Shown here one piece after another: positions 14,789 to 23,769 of a DNA stretch of 64,000 nt (position 1 is its first letter; each line of letters starts with the position of its first letter). The DNA lies in assembly GCA_002840155.1 (NCBI GenBank), contig PGZH01000009.1, forward strand, positions 186,001-250,000. The letters run 5' to 3'. This DNA comes from Gammaproteobacteria bacterium HGW-Gammaproteobacteria-13. GTDB taxonomy: Bacteria > Pseudomonadota > Gammaproteobacteria > Pseudomonadales > Pseudomonadaceae. Both the position numbers and the translations under genes were made by a program. The notes under the pieces were generated by a model, which was given only the letters and a program-made list of their open reading frames with translations, was not told the DNA's origin and searched no databases.

Positions 14789-17695
14789 TTACTGGCAGGC
14801 TTCGCAGTCTGGTTCGTCGATGGCACAGGCTTTTGGCACTGGAGCCGGGCCTGCGCTGACTTCGACTTCCGGGGCCTTGGCCGGTGCTGCGCTCAGGCCT
14901 TCGCTGCCACCACTGGACACGGCGTTGAGCTTGCCGGTGTTGATGGTGGACTTCTCGGTGCTGGTCGCGGCCAGGGCGCGGAGGTAGTAGGTGGTTTTCA
15001 GGCCACGGTACCAAGCCATGCGGTAGGTCACGTCGAGCTTCTTGCCCGATGCGCCGGCGATGTACAGGTTCAGCGACTGCGCCTGGTCGATCCACTTCTG
15101 GCGGCGGCTGGCGGCATCGACGATCCACTTGGTGTCGACTTCGAACGCGGTGGCGTACAGGTCTTTGAGTTCCTGCGGGATGCGCTCGATCTGCTGTACC
15201 GAACCGTCGTAGTACTTGAGGTCGTTGATCATCACCGAGTCCCACAGACCGCGAGCCTTGAGGTCGCGAACCAGGTACGGGTTGATCACGGTGAATTCGC
15301 CCGAGAGGTTCGATTTCACATAGAGGTTCTGGTAGGTCGGTTCGATCGACTGCGATACGCCGGTGATGTTGGCGATGGTGGCGGTCGGTGCGATGGCCAT
15401 GATGTTCGAGTTACGGATGCCTTTCTGCACACGGGCACGTACCGGAGCCCAGTCCAGGGACTCGGTCAGGTCGACGTCGATGTACTTCTGGCCACGGGAC
15501 TCGATCAGGATCTGCTGCGAGTCGAGCGGCAGAATGCCCTTGCTCCACAGCGAGCCTTCGAAGGTGGAGTAGGCGCCGCGCTCGTCGGCCAGGTCACAGG
15601 AGGCCTGGATGGCGTAGTAGCTGACCGCTTCCATCGACTTGTCGGCGAATTCCACGGCGGCGTCGGAGCCGTACGGGATGTGCTGCAGGTACAGCGCGTC
15701 CTGGAAGCCCATGATGCCGAGGCCGACCGGGCGGTGCTTGAAGTTGGAGTTACGCGCCTGCGGTACCGAGTAGTAGTTGATGTCGATAACGTTATCGAGC
15801 ATGCGCACGGCGACCTTGATGGTCTTTTCCAGCTTGGCGGTGTCCAGCTTGCCGTCGACGATGTGGTTCGGCAGGTTCACGGAACCCAGGTTGCACACGG
15901 CGATTTCGTCGGCGTTGGTGTTCAGGGTGATCTCGGTGCACAGGTTCGAGCTGTGTACGACGCCCACGTGCTGCTGCGGGCTGCGCAGGTTGCACGGGTC
16001 TTTGAAGGTCAGCCATGGGTGGCCGGTTTCGAACAGCATGCTGAGCATCTTGCGCCACAGGTCTTTGGCCTGGATGGTCTTGAACAGCTTGATCTTGCCG
16101 CCGTACTGGGTCAGGGCTTCGTAGTACTCGTAGCGCTCTTCGAAGGCTTTGCCGGTGAGGTCGTGCAGGTCTGGCACTTCGGACGGGCTGAACAGGGTCC
16201 ACTGGCCGTCGTCGAACACGCGCTTCATGAACAGATCTGGAATCCAGTTGGCGGTGTTCATGTCGTGGGTGCGGCGACGGTCGTCACCGGTGTTCTTACG
16301 CAGCTCGATGAACTCTTCGATGTCCATGTGCCAGGTTTCCAGGTAGGCGCAGACCGCGCCCTTGCGCTTACCGCCCTGGTTAACGGCTACTGCGGTGTCG
16401 TTGACCACTTTGAGGAACGGTACAACGCCTTGCGACTTGCCGTTGGTGCCTTTGATGTAGGCGCCCAGAGCACGTACTGGGGTCCAGTCGTTACCCAGAC
16501 CGCCGGCAAACTTGGACAGCATGGCGTTGTCGTGGATGGCGTTGTAGATGCCCGACAGGTCATCCGGCACGGTGGTCAGGTAGCAGCTGGAGAGCTGCGG
16601 ACGCAGGGTGCCGGCGTTGAACAGGGTCGGCGTCGAGGCCATGTAGTCGAAGGACGACAACAGGTTGTAGAACTCGATGGCGCGGTCTTCTTTCTGCTTC
16701 TCTTCAATCGCCAGGCCCATGGCCACGCGCATGAAGAATACTTGCGGCAGTTCGAAGCGGGTGCCGTCCTTGTGGATGAAGTAACGGTCGTAGAGGGTCT
16801 GCAGGCCCAGGTAGGTGAACTGCTGATCGCGCTCGTGGTTGATCGCTTTGCCGAGTTTTTCCAGGTCGAAGGTGGCCAGCACCGGGTTGAGCAATTCGTA
16901 CTCGATACCCTTGGCGATATAGGCAGGCAGAGCCTTGGCGTACAGCTCGCTCATTTCGTGGTGAGTGGCGCTGGTGGCGACACCGAGGAAGCCCAGGCCT
17001 TCGGCGCGGATGTTGTCCATCAGCAGGCGTGCGGTGACGTAGCTGTAGTTCGGCTCACGCTCAACCAGGGTGCGCGCGGTCATTACCAGAGCGGTGCTGA
17101 CGTCGCTTTGCGCGACGCCGTCGTAGAGGTTCTTCAGGGTTTCTTTCTGGATCAGCGCGCCATCGACTTCGGCCAGGCCTTCGCAGGCTTCGGTAACGAT
17201 GGTGTTGAGGCGGCCCATGTCCAGCGGCGCAACCGTGCCGTCGAGGTGGGTAACGCGAATGCTTGGGTGCGGCTCGGCAATGTCGGCAGCGCCGGTCTTG
17301 CGCGCCTGGCTGCGCGACTCACGGTAGATCACGTAGTCGCGGGCAACTTTCTGCTCGCCGGAACGCATCAGGGCCAGTTCGACCTGGTCCTGGATTTCTT
17401 CGATATGGATGGTGCCGCCGGACGGCATGCGGCGCTTGAAGGTGGCGCTGACCTGCTCGGTCAGACGCGCCACGGTTTCATGGATACGCGACGAAGCGGC
17501 GGCGGTGCCGCCTTCAACAGCGAGAAAGGCCTTGGTGATGGCAACGGTGATCTTGTCATCGGTGTACGGCACTACGGTGCCGTTACGCTTGATCACACGC
17601 AGTTGACCCGGCGCGGTGGCGCTCAGGCTCTGGTTGTCATCGGTGGCCTGCGGCGCATTGGCCTGCGGGTTCTCGCGGGAGGTGTCGGTGTGCAT
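14789..17695 (-). CDS. nrdA: Ribonucleotide reductase class Ia, alpha (catalytic) subunit
   Basis: NrdA reduces ribonucleoside diphosphates using a thiyl radical passed from NrdB. The 968-residue protein has two N-terminal ATP-cone regions (about 30-125, LRVIKRNGTVVPYTDDKI; and about 140-235, IRVTHLDGTVAP), so dATP inhibition is expected. The catalytic barrel has LSSCYLTT (about 370), SNLCTEITLN (about 583, radical Cys and Glu) and CNLGSVNLPNH (about 600). The C-terminus CAIDEPDCEACQ carries the redox-shuttle cysteines served by thioredoxin or glutaredoxin. ATG 17695 is chosen because GGAG lies seven bases before it; an in-frame ATG four codons upstream lacks a site. Confidence 0.96.
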   Translation of the reverse strand: MHTDTSRENPQANAPQATDDNQSLSATAPGQLRVIKRNGTVVPYTDDKITVAITKAFLAVEGGTAAASSRIHETVARLTEQVSATFKRRMPSGGTIHIEEIQDQVELALMRSGEQKVARDYVIYRESRSQARKTGAADIAEPHPSIRVTHLDGTVAPLDMGRLNTIVTEACEGLAEVDGALIQKETLKNLYDGVAQSDVSTALVMTARTLVEREPNYSYVTARLLMDNIRAEGLGFLGVATSATHHEMSELYAKALPAYIAKGIEYELLNPVLATFDLEKLGKAINHERDQQFTYLGLQTLYDRYFIHKDGTRFELPQVFFMRVAMGLAIEEKQKEDRAIEFYNLLSSFDYMASTPTLFNAGTLRPQLSSCYLTTVPDDLSGIYNAIHDNAMLSKFAGGLGNDWTPVRALGAYIKGTNGKSQGVVPFLKVVNDTAVAVNQGGKRKGAVCAYLETWHMDIEEFIELRKNTGDDRRRTHDMNTANWIPDLFMKRVFDDGQWTLFSPSEVPDLHDLTGKAFEERYEYYEALTQYGGKIKLFKTIQAKDLWRKMLSMLFETGHPWLTFKDPCNLRSPQQHVGVVHSSNLCTEITLNTNADEIAVCNLGSVNLPNHIVDGKLDTAKLEKTIKVAVRMLDNVIDINYYSVPQARNSNFKHRPVGLGIMGFQDALYLQHIPYGSDAAVEFADKSMEAVSYYAIQASCDLADERGAYSTFEGSLWSKGILPLDSQQILIESRGQKYIDVDLTESLDWAPVRARVQKGIRNSNIMAIAPTATIANITGVSQSIEPTYQNLYVKSNLSGEFTVINPYLVRDLKARGLWDSVMINDLKYYDGSVQQIERIPQELKDLYATAFEVDTKWIVDAASRRQKWIDQAQSLNLYIAGASGKKLDVTYRMAWYRGLKTTYYLRALAATSTEKSTINTGKLNAVSSGGSEGLSAAPAKAPEVEVSAGPAPVPKACAIDEPDCEACQ

Positions 17696-17895
17696 GAAAG
17701 TCTCCATGTTCTGTATTTATTAGTTAGACGCTTTGCCGTCGATCACTGCGGCTACTGCCATTCATTCCATTTCTACAATGCCATGGGCGCAGCCAAAGGC
17801 CGGGCACATGGGGACTTGCAAATTGGGCAGGGAAGGTACGACTAAAGCGCCTTCCTGGCTCAAGAGTCACACGTCAAGGCGTTTTTGCGCCTCAA

Positions 17896-17911
17896 CTACT
17901 ACATCTAGTGG
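17896..17911. promoter_or_regulatory. NrdR-box-like site, nrdA-proximal
   Basis: CTACTACATCTAGTGG matches the core of the known NrdR box (acaCwAtATaTwGtgt) at most conserved positions. NrdR is the ATP-cone repressor of ribonucleotide reductase genes. It shares 14 identical bases with the distal site at 18312. Confidence 0.6.
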
Positions 17912-18172
17912 TGCAACCGCGTGTGCGGTCGCTGCTTTATTCTTTTTCAGGCGCGCCGAGCGCTGCGCTGAAGGATGGCCTGCTGCGGTAGAGCAGGCGT
18001 ACTGCAAAGGTCTTTCAGGCGACCGGTGACGGGCTGGGATCAGGCCGTGTGCGAGTCATTCTTCTTGTGTCCGGTTGCCAGGCTAAACCCAACATGTGGT
18101 GGGTGTCGCGCGATTGGCATACAAGATAATGCGCTATCTGGGGTATTGCAAGGCGATAGAGCAAGAACAACC

Positions 18173-18181
18173 TGTGGATAA
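18173..18181. promoter_or_regulatory. DnaA box
   Basis: TGTGGATAA is the exact complement of the consensus TTATCCACA. DnaA controls nrdAB in E. coli; a single box here, in the nrdA control region, is suggestive, not proof. Confidence 0.5.
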
Positions 18182-18311
18182 CGTGTGGGTGAATTGTGGG
18201 TTAAACCGCGCGATTGGCGGCAAGCCCGCATGCTTGCTGGGGTGTACCGTTCGTCGGTGCTGACCAGGCTTTTTCCGTGGGTTGCCCAGACGTGGCCTAT
18301 CTCTCAGGCCG

Positions 18312-18327
18312 ATACTACATCTAGTGT
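18312..18327. promoter_or_regulatory. NrdR-box-like site, distal
   Basis: ATACTACATCTAGTGT agrees with the 16-base NrdR consensus at 13 of 16 positions by eye. It lies about 620 bp before nrdA, immediately upstream of the candidate promoter of the response regulator. Confidence 0.6.
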
Positions 18328-18410
18328 TTTTACAGAAATATGGCATGCGCTATGCAGTGCCCGGGGCATTGATACAATGCCGGCCGTTTCCGTGTTGTCA
18401 GGAGTTCGTT

Positions 18411-19133
18411 GTGGAGCAGCAGTCGTGGCACATTCTTATTGTCGAAGACGACCAGCGCCTGGCCGAGTTGACCCGTGAGTACCTGCAGGGCAACGGCCTC
18501 AACGTGTCCATCGAGATGGACGGCGCGCAGGCCGCCGCGCGGATTCTGCAGGAGCAACCTGACCTGGTGATTCTCGACCTGATGCTGCCGGGTGAAGATG
18601 GCCTGTCGATCTGCCGCAAGGTGCGCGGGCAATACGAAGGGCCGATCCTGATGCTCACCGCGCGTACCGACGACATGGACCAGGTGCTGGGCCTGGAAAT
18701 GGGTGCGGACGATTATGTCTGCAAACCGGTGCGTCCGCGCGTGCTGCTGGCGCGCATCCGTGCGCTGCTGCGCCGCCATGAGGGCAGTGAGGCGCAGGCT
18801 CCGAGCGAGCGTCGGCGCTTGCAGTTCGGCCCGCTGGTGATCGACAGCGCCATGCGTGAAGCCTGGCTTGGCGAGCAGGGCATCGAATTGACCAGTGCCG
18901 AATTTGATCTGCTGTGGCTGCTGACCTCCAACGCCGGGCGGATTCTTTCGCGCGAGGAAATCTTCAACGCCCTGCGCGGCATCGAATACGACGGCCAGGA
19001 CCGCTCCATCGACGTGCGCATTTCGCGCATCCGCCCGAAAATCGGCGACGACCCGATGCACCCCCGGCTGATCAAGACCGTGCGCAGCAAGGGTTATCTA
19101 TTTGTCGCCGAGGCGGCCGAAGCGTTGCCATGA
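18411..19133 (+). CDS. OmpR-family response regulator (RstA-like)
   Basis: The 240-residue protein has a receiver domain (acidic pocket EDD at 12-14, phosphoacceptor Asp 56 in VILDLMLPGEDG, switch Thr in MLTAR, Lys in DDYVCKPVRP) and a C-terminal winged helix (about 135-235, with LTSAEFDLLWLLTSNAGRIL and RSIDVRISRIRPKIG). It starts at GTG 18411: AGGAG lies six bases before it and the receiver begins at once; upstream codons in frame have no homology. Its stop overlaps the kinase ATG (ATGA). Position beside nrdA matches the P. aeruginosa PA1157/PA1158 pair. Targets unknown. Confidence 0.92.
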   Translation: MEQQSWHILIVEDDQRLAELTREYLQGNGLNVSIEMDGAQAAARILQEQPDLVILDLMLPGEDGLSICRKVRGQYEGPILMLTARTDDMDQVLGLEMGADDYVCKPVRPRVLLARIRALLRRHEGSEAQAPSERRRLQFGPLVIDSAMREAWLGEQGIELTSAEFDLLWLLTSNAGRILSREEIFNALRGIEYDGQDRSIDVRISRIRPKIGDDPMHPRLIKTVRSKGYLFVAEAAEALP

Positions 19134-20731
19134 ACTCGATCTTCCTGCGCATCTATGGCGGCATGCTCGCTGTGCTGGTGCTGGTGGCACTGCTCGGCGT
19201 CGGCGCGCTGCAGCTGCTTAACGACGTGCGGGTGGATCAATACCGTGAACGCCTGGCCCAGGGCACCTTCCGCCTGATGGCCGACAACCTCTCGCCGATG
19301 GTGGATATCGAGCGGCGCCGCGCGGTGACGGTGTGGGGGCGTTTGCTCGGTATACCGCTGCGCGTCGAGACGCTGGAAAGCGCTGGGCTGGACAGCGGCG
19401 CGCGCAACAGCCTGCGGCGCGGTCAGGTGCTGGTACGGCAGACCGGCCCGCATGAGGCGCGTATCTTCAGTCAGTTGGACGAACAGCCGTTGCTGCTGAT
19501 TGCCGATGTGCAGCAGGTCAGCGAACAGCTGGCCCGCGCCACCAGCTTTCTGCTGATCGACGAGCTGGTGCGCTATCCCTGGGATGAACAGCCGCGCCGA
19601 CTGGCCGCTTTGAAAATGGACAAACAGTTTGGCTTTGACTTGCGCCTGGTGCGCCTCGATCAGGCCGACCTCGACCCCGATCAGCGTCGCCGCGTCGACG
19701 AAGGCGACACCGTGATGGCCCTGGGCCGGGGCGGCGACAGCATTCATGTGTTCTCCGGCATCGTCGACACGCCCTGGGTGCTGGAAATCGGCCCGCTGTA
19801 TCAGATGAACCCGTACCCGGCGCAGTGGTTGGTGCTGATCGGTGCGCTAAGCCTGAGCCTGATTGGCTTGATGGTTTATCTGCTGGTGCGCCCGCTGGAG
19901 CAGCGCCTGAGCGATCTGGAAGGCGCCGCCACACGCATCGCCAGCGGCCGCCTGGATGCCCGCGTGCCGACCCGTGGCAGCGATTCGGTGGGACGCCTGG
20001 CGGCGGCCTTCAACGCCATGGCCGAGCATTTGCAGCGTTCCCTGAGCATTCAGCGTGAGATGGTCCGTGCGGTGTCCCATGAGCTGCGCACGCCGGTGGC
20101 GCGGCTACGTTTTGGCCTGGAAATGATCGGCGACGCTGAAACCGATGCAGCGCGGTGCAAATATATGGAGGGCATGGACAGCGATATCCAGGACCTCGAC
20201 AAGCTGGTCGACGAGATGCTCACCTACGCGCGCCTGGAGCAGGGGGCGCCGGCGCTGAACTTCCAGCAGGTCGACCTGGGCGAGCTGATCGATCAGGTGA
20301 TCACCGAGCTGGCGCCACTGCGCGCCAGCGTGCGGGTCGCGCATGGCCCCTCGCGCGATGCCCTGGATGGCGGCGGCGCCTGTGTTGAAGCCGAACTGCG
20401 CTATCTGCACCGCGCTCTGCAGAATCTGGTGAGCAACGCCATGCGCCATGCCGAATCACGGGTGCGGGTGAGTTATCAGGTGGGTCAGCAACGTTGTCGC
20501 CTGGATGTCGAAGATGACGGCCCCGGCGTGCCGGAAGAGGCCTGGGAACGGATCTTCACGCCGTTCCTGCGCCTGGACGACAGCCGCACCCGCGCCTCGG
20601 GCGGGCACGGCCTGGGCCTGTCCATCGTGCGCCGCATCACCTACTGGCACGGCGGTCGCGCGCAGATCAGTCGCAGCGAAGAGCTGGGCGGCGCCTGTTT
20701 TAGCCTGATCTGGCCGCGTAAGCAGGAATAA
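19130..20731 (+). CDS. Sensor histidine kinase (RstB-like)
   Basis: A 533-residue membrane kinase. TM1 is at about residues 5-27 (IYGGMLAVLVLVALLGVGAL), a periplasmic sensor region spans about 30-230, and TM2 is at about 233-253 (WLVLIGALSLSLIGLMVYLL). HAMP, the dimerisation helix with phospho-His in VSHELRTPVARLRF (about 317), and the ATP-binding domain follow: N-box LQNLVSNAMRHA, G1 DDGPGVPE, F-box FTPFLRLDDSR, G2 GGHGLGLSIVRRI. Its ATG overlaps the regulator stop by four bases, so the two are translationally coupled. The signal is unknown. Confidence 0.93.
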   Translation: MNSIFLRIYGGMLAVLVLVALLGVGALQLLNDVRVDQYRERLAQGTFRLMADNLSPMVDIERRRAVTVWGRLLGIPLRVETLESAGLDSGARNSLRRGQVLVRQTGPHEARIFSQLDEQPLLLIADVQQVSEQLARATSFLLIDELVRYPWDEQPRRLAALKMDKQFGFDLRLVRLDQADLDPDQRRRVDEGDTVMALGRGGDSIHVFSGIVDTPWVLEIGPLYQMNPYPAQWLVLIGALSLSLIGLMVYLLVRPLEQRLSDLEGAATRIASGRLDARVPTRGSDSVGRLAAAFNAMAEHLQRSLSIQREMVRAVSHELRTPVARLRFGLEMIGDAETDAARCKYMEGMDSDIQDLDKLVDEMLTYARLEQGAPALNFQQVDLGELIDQVITELAPLRASVRVAHGPSRDALDGGGACVEAELRYLHRALQNLVSNAMRHAESRVRVSYQVGQQRCRLDVEDDGPGVPEEAWERIFTPFLRLDDSRTRASGGHGLGLSIVRRITYWHGGRAQISRSEELGGACFSLIWPRKQE

Positions 20732-20756
20732 GCAGCGGCGTTCCGGCCATCTCTAT

Positions 20757-20820
20757 CGCGGGCATGGCCCGCTCCTACAGGTACAGCGGCGAGCCGCGTA
20801 GGAGCGGGCCATGCCCGCGA
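20757..20820. repeat. REP pair (GTAGGAGCGGGC type)
   Basis: CGCGGGCATGGCCCGCTCCT-AC and GTAGGAGCGGGCCATGCCCG-CG are facing inverted copies with about 16 bp between them. They lie between the 3' ends of the kinase gene and rluA. Confidence 0.9.
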
Positions 20821-20906
20821 AGCTTTTGCTGTTGGTATGCAACCGCTATTACCCCCGTAGGATGGGGGCGCCTAGGTACAACCCATCAATTGCTTGCGGG
20901 TTAGCT

Positions 20907-21542
20907 TTAGAACGGTGCCGGGCACTCAAAGCGCATCCGCTCGCCTGTCTGTGGGTGTGTCAGGCTCAGCATGCTGGCGTGCAGGCACAGGCGCGGGTAG
21001 GCGGCCAGAGCTTGTTCGTGGGCGTACAGGCCGTCGCCGAGCAGTGGGTGGCCGATCGACAGCATATGCACGCGCAGTTGGTGCGAGCGGCCGGTGATGG
21101 GGGTCAGCTCGACGCGGCAATGTTCAGCGTGGCGTTCCAGCACTTTCCAGTAGGTCAGCGCGTGTTTGCCTTGCTCATGGTCGACCACGTGGCGCGGCTT
21201 GGTCGGCGGGTCGTAGCGCAGCGGCAGGTCGATACTGCCGCTGTCCAGCTCGGGCTGGCCCCAGCACAGCGCGGTGTAGGCCTTCTCGGTTTCGCGGTCG
21301 TGGAACTGCCGGGACAGCTCGCGATGGCTGTCGGCGTCGCGGGCCAGGACGATGATCCCTGAGGTTTCCCAGTCCAGACGATGGACGATACGCGCTTCCG
21401 GGTAGCCATTTTCCTGCAGGCGGGTGACCAGGCAGTCGCGGTTGTCCTCGGCGCGGCCGGGTACCGAGAGCAGTAGGGTGGGCTTGTTGATCACCAGCAG
21501 GGCGGCGTCCTGGTGGAGAATTTCTACTTGGCTGAGGGGCAT
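20907..21542 (-). CDS. rluA: Pseudouridine synthase, RluA family
   Basis: RluA isomerises U746 of 23S rRNA and U32 of several tRNAs. The 211-residue protein has the catalytic RLD motif in VHRLDWETSGIIVLA (Asp 57), the family block TGRSHQLRVHM near 150, and no S4 domain, which fits RluA rather than RluC/D. ATG 21542 is chosen because homology begins there; codons upstream run into a REP element. It sits next to minE, as in P. aeruginosa. Confidence 0.92.
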   Translation of the reverse strand: MPLSQVEILHQDAALLVINKPTLLLSVPGRAEDNRDCLVTRLQENGYPEARIVHRLDWETSGIIVLARDADSHRELSRQFHDRETEKAYTALCWGQPELDSGSIDLPLRYDPPTKPRHVVDHEQGKHALTYWKVLERHAEHCRVELTPITGRSHQLRVHMLSIGHPLLGDGLYAHEQALAAYPRLCLHASMLSLTHPQTGERMRFECPAPF

Positions 21543-21572
21543 GGGCTTCTTGAGTGCACGTCGGTCTGCTGG

Positions 21573-21642
21573 TGTAGGAGCGGGCTTGCCCGCGATGGCT
21601 TTGTGGCGAGTTAAAAGCTTCGCGGACAAGTCCGCTCCTACG
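21573..21642. repeat. REP pair (GTAGGAGCGGGC type)
   Basis: TGTAGGAGCGGGCTTGCCCG and CGGACAAGTCCGCTCCTACG face each other across about 30 bp, upstream of rluA. Confidence 0.9.
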
Positions 21643-21660
21643 GGTTCTGTGTAGGGCTGA

Positions 21661-21694
21661 AATAAAATGGCGGCCCTTGGGCCGCCATTTTATT
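21661..21694 (-). terminator. Terminator after minE
   Basis: A 16-bp perfect stem (AATAAAATGGCGGCCC and GGGCCGCCATTTTATT) with a 2-base loop and T-rich ends. It closes the minCDE operon. Confidence 0.9.
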
Positions 21695-21717
21695 CAGGTT
21701 TCGCCTGGGGATACGGA

Positions 21718-21972
21718 TTAACGGTCCGGCAGGGTGATGTTGAGTTCCAGAATGGAACAGCTGCCCTGGTTTTCCAGTGCAACCTGTACTTGATCCGAGT
21801 CGATATTCACGTACTTGCGGATCACCTCGACCAGCTCTTGCTGCAGGGCCGGCAGGTAGTCCGGCTGGCTGCGCTGGCCGCGCTCGTGGGCGACGATGAT
21901 TTGCAGACGCTCTTTCGCAATGGACGCTGTGGTTTCTTTCTTGCGCTCACGAAAGAAGTCAAAAATGTTCAT
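21718..21972 (-). CDS. minE: Cell division topological specificity factor MinE
   Basis: MinE stimulates MinD ATPase and drives the pole-to-pole oscillation that restricts FtsZ to midcell. The 84-residue protein has the N-terminal anti-MinCD helix ([21 protein letters not shown]) and the topological specificity domain ([10 protein letters not shown] to [21 protein letters not shown]). Its start overlaps the minD stop by four bases. Length is normal. Confidence 0.97.
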   Translation of the reverse strand: MNIFDFFRERKKETTASIAKERLQIIVAHERGQRSQPDYLPALQQELVEVIRKYVNIDSDQVQVALENQGSCSILELNITLPDR

Positions 21973-22784
21973 TCACGACCTCCAAACAGGCGTTGCATGA
22001 ATCCCTTCTTCTGCACATCGAGGAACCGATGTGCCACTTCCTTGCCCAGCAGGCGGTCAACCGCGTCGCTGTAGGCCTGGCCCGCATCGCTCTGGTCATC
22101 GAGGATCACCGGCACGCCCTGGTTCGAGGCCTTGAGTACGGCTTGCGACTCCGGGATCACGCCGAGCAGGCGGATGGCGAGGATTTCCTCAACGTCTTCC
22201 ACGCCGAGCATTTCGCCTTTTACCACGCGCTCAGGGTTGTAGCGGGTCAGCAGCAGGTGTTCCTTGATCGGCTCTTCGCCTTTCTCGGCGCGGCGCGATT
22301 TGCTCGCCAGCAGGCCGAGCATGCGGTCCGAGTCACGTACCGAGGAGACTTCCGGGTTGGTCACGACAATCGCTTCATCGGCGAAGTACATGGCCAGGTG
22401 CGCGCCTTTTTCGATACCGGCCGGCGAGTCGCAGACCACGTATTCGAAGGTCTCGCGCAGCTCATTAATGATTTTCTCGACGCCTTCCTGAGTCAGGGCG
22501 TCTTTGTCACGGGTCTGGCTGGCAGCCAGCACGTAGAGGTTTTCCAGGCGCTTGTCTTTGATCAGCGCTTGCGACAGGGTCGCTTCGCCGTTGACCACGT
22601 TGACGAAGTCGTACACCACGCGGCGTTCGCAGCCCATGATCAGGTCGAGGTTGCGCAGGCCGACGTCGAAGTCGACGATGACAGTCTTGTGCCCGCGCAG
22701 GGCGAGGCCGGTACCGATGGCAGCGCTGGTGGTGGTTTTACCGACGCCACCTTTGCCGGACGTAACAACGAGGATCTTGGCCAA
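21969..22784 (-). CDS. minD: Septum site-determining ATPase MinD
   Basis: A 271-residue ParA/MinD-family ATPase that binds the membrane in the ATP form and recruits MinC. The deviant Walker A is [11 protein letters not shown] (about 9-19), with switch regions [15 protein letters not shown] and [10 protein letters not shown]. The C-terminal amphipathic membrane helix is [10 protein letters not shown]. It is the middle gene of minC-minD-minE. Confidence 0.97.
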   Translation of the reverse strand: MAKILVVTSGKGGVGKTTTSAAIGTGLALRGHKTVIVDFDVGLRNLDLIMGCERRVVYDFVNVVNGEATLSQALIKDKRLENLYVLAASQTRDKDALTQEGVEKIINELRETFEYVVCDSPAGIEKGAHLAMYFADEAIVVTNPEVSSVRDSDRMLGLLASKSRRAEKGEEPIKEHLLLTRYNPERVVKGEMLGVEDVEEILAIRLLGVIPESQAVLKASNQGVPVILDDQSDAGQAYSDAVDRLLGKEVAHRFLDVQKKGFMQRLFGGRE

Positions 22785-22885
22785 GGTGATTCACCCCAAA
22801 ATGTAGAAAAAACGCAGGTTTCCGTGGCCTATCTCAGGCTTCCGGGTGCCCTGTCTGTGTCCTTGAAAAGTGGCGGCAGTATCCG

Positions 22886-23611
22886 TTAAAGGCGGGTGAT
22901 GTTCAACACGTCACCCGACAGGCTGACATGCACTGCTTCGCCCCAGAGTGGGTCGCGGCGCAAGTCTTCGGCCACCTTGTACTGGCCGGCGATGGAGAGC
23001 AGTTCTGCGCCCATCTGCTGGCAGAAAATCCGCGCCTTGAGATTGCCCTTGATGCCGGCCAGTGCCCGGCCGCGCATCGGTGCGTAAACATGGATGTTGC
23101 CATCGGCGAGAAGTTCCGCGCCGGCGCTGACCGGGGCCAGGACGATCAGGTCGCCGCCCTGGGCGTACACCTGTTGGCCGCCGCGCACCGGGCTGGTGAT
23201 GATTTTGCTCGGTTTGAACTCGGGTTCGGCAGGTTTTTCCGGCTTCGGTGGTGTCAGGTCGATAGGCCGCTCGCGGGCGCCGGACGGCGGCAGCACGGGC
23301 AAATCCAGGGCTTCGGCGGCGGCGATATCGGCTTCGCGATTGGCGCGGATCGCCAACGTGCGCAGGCCATGCTTGCGGCAGACCGTCATCAGCTCGGCCA
23401 GATCGAGCACACCTTCGCCTTCCGGCAGCTTGTCCAGGGCCAGCACCAGCGGGGTATTGCTGAAGAAGGCCGGGGCCTGGGCGACTTTTTCGCTGAGTTG
23501 CTGGTCGAGGCGGGCGAGGTCGTTGTGCGCCAGCTCCATTACGGTGATGGCCAGCATGCTGCCTTTTAGCTGGAATACAGGGTCTTGTTCGAGGAGATCG
23601 GCTTGGCTCAT
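22886..23611 (-). CDS. minC: Septum site-determining protein MinC
   Basis: MinC blocks FtsZ ring assembly where MinD places it. The 241-residue protein has an N-terminal FtsZ-inhibiting domain (about 10-110, [20 protein letters not shown]) and a C-terminal beta-helix (about 135-235), with the conserved [20 protein letters not shown] block and [17 protein letters not shown] Pro/Lys-rich linker ([16 protein letters not shown]) joins them. ATG 23611 ([11 protein letters not shown]) fits homologues; earlier codons do not. About 100 bp separate it from minD. Confidence 0.95.
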   Translation of the reverse strand: MSQADLLEQDPVFQLKGSMLAITVMELAHNDLARLDQQLSEKVAQAPAFFSNTPLVLALDKLPEGEGVLDLAELMTVCRKHGLRTLAIRANREADIAAAEALDLPVLPPSGARERPIDLTPPKPEKPAEPEFKPSKIITSPVRGGQQVYAQGGDLIVLAPVSAGAELLADGNIHVYAPMRGRALAGIKGNLKARIFCQQMGAELLSIAGQYKVAEDLRRDPLWGEAVHVSLSGDVLNITRL

Positions 23612-23769
23612 GGTCTGCCTGATACGGCCCTTATTTAGAAACTGGGGGAAAAGTAAGCCGGACTTATAGCGAGAACGCCGCGCGCTCGCAAGTTGCGCGC
23701 CGCGAAACCAGGCAGCAAGCAAACTCCTGATAGAATGCCGCGCTTTGTTGCGTGCCTCGGACCTGTGTT

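Larger units (their letters stand above)
17696..18410. promoter_or_regulatory. 715-bp control region between nrdA and the two-component genes
   Basis: Gene-free and unusually long. It holds two copies of TACTACATCTAGTG (17897-17910 and 18313-18326) and one perfect DnaA box (18173-18181). Such a layout suggests a long nrdA leader or several promoters. A plausible promoter for the rightward genes is TTTACA at 18329-18334 and TATGCA at 18351-18356 (16-bp spacer). Confidence 0.6.

Noticed and set aside
15680-17845. A 721-codon open frame antisense to nrdA
   Set aside because: It is the mirror frame of a GC-rich conserved gene, rich in Val/Gly/His/Gln typical of such shadows, with no family match.
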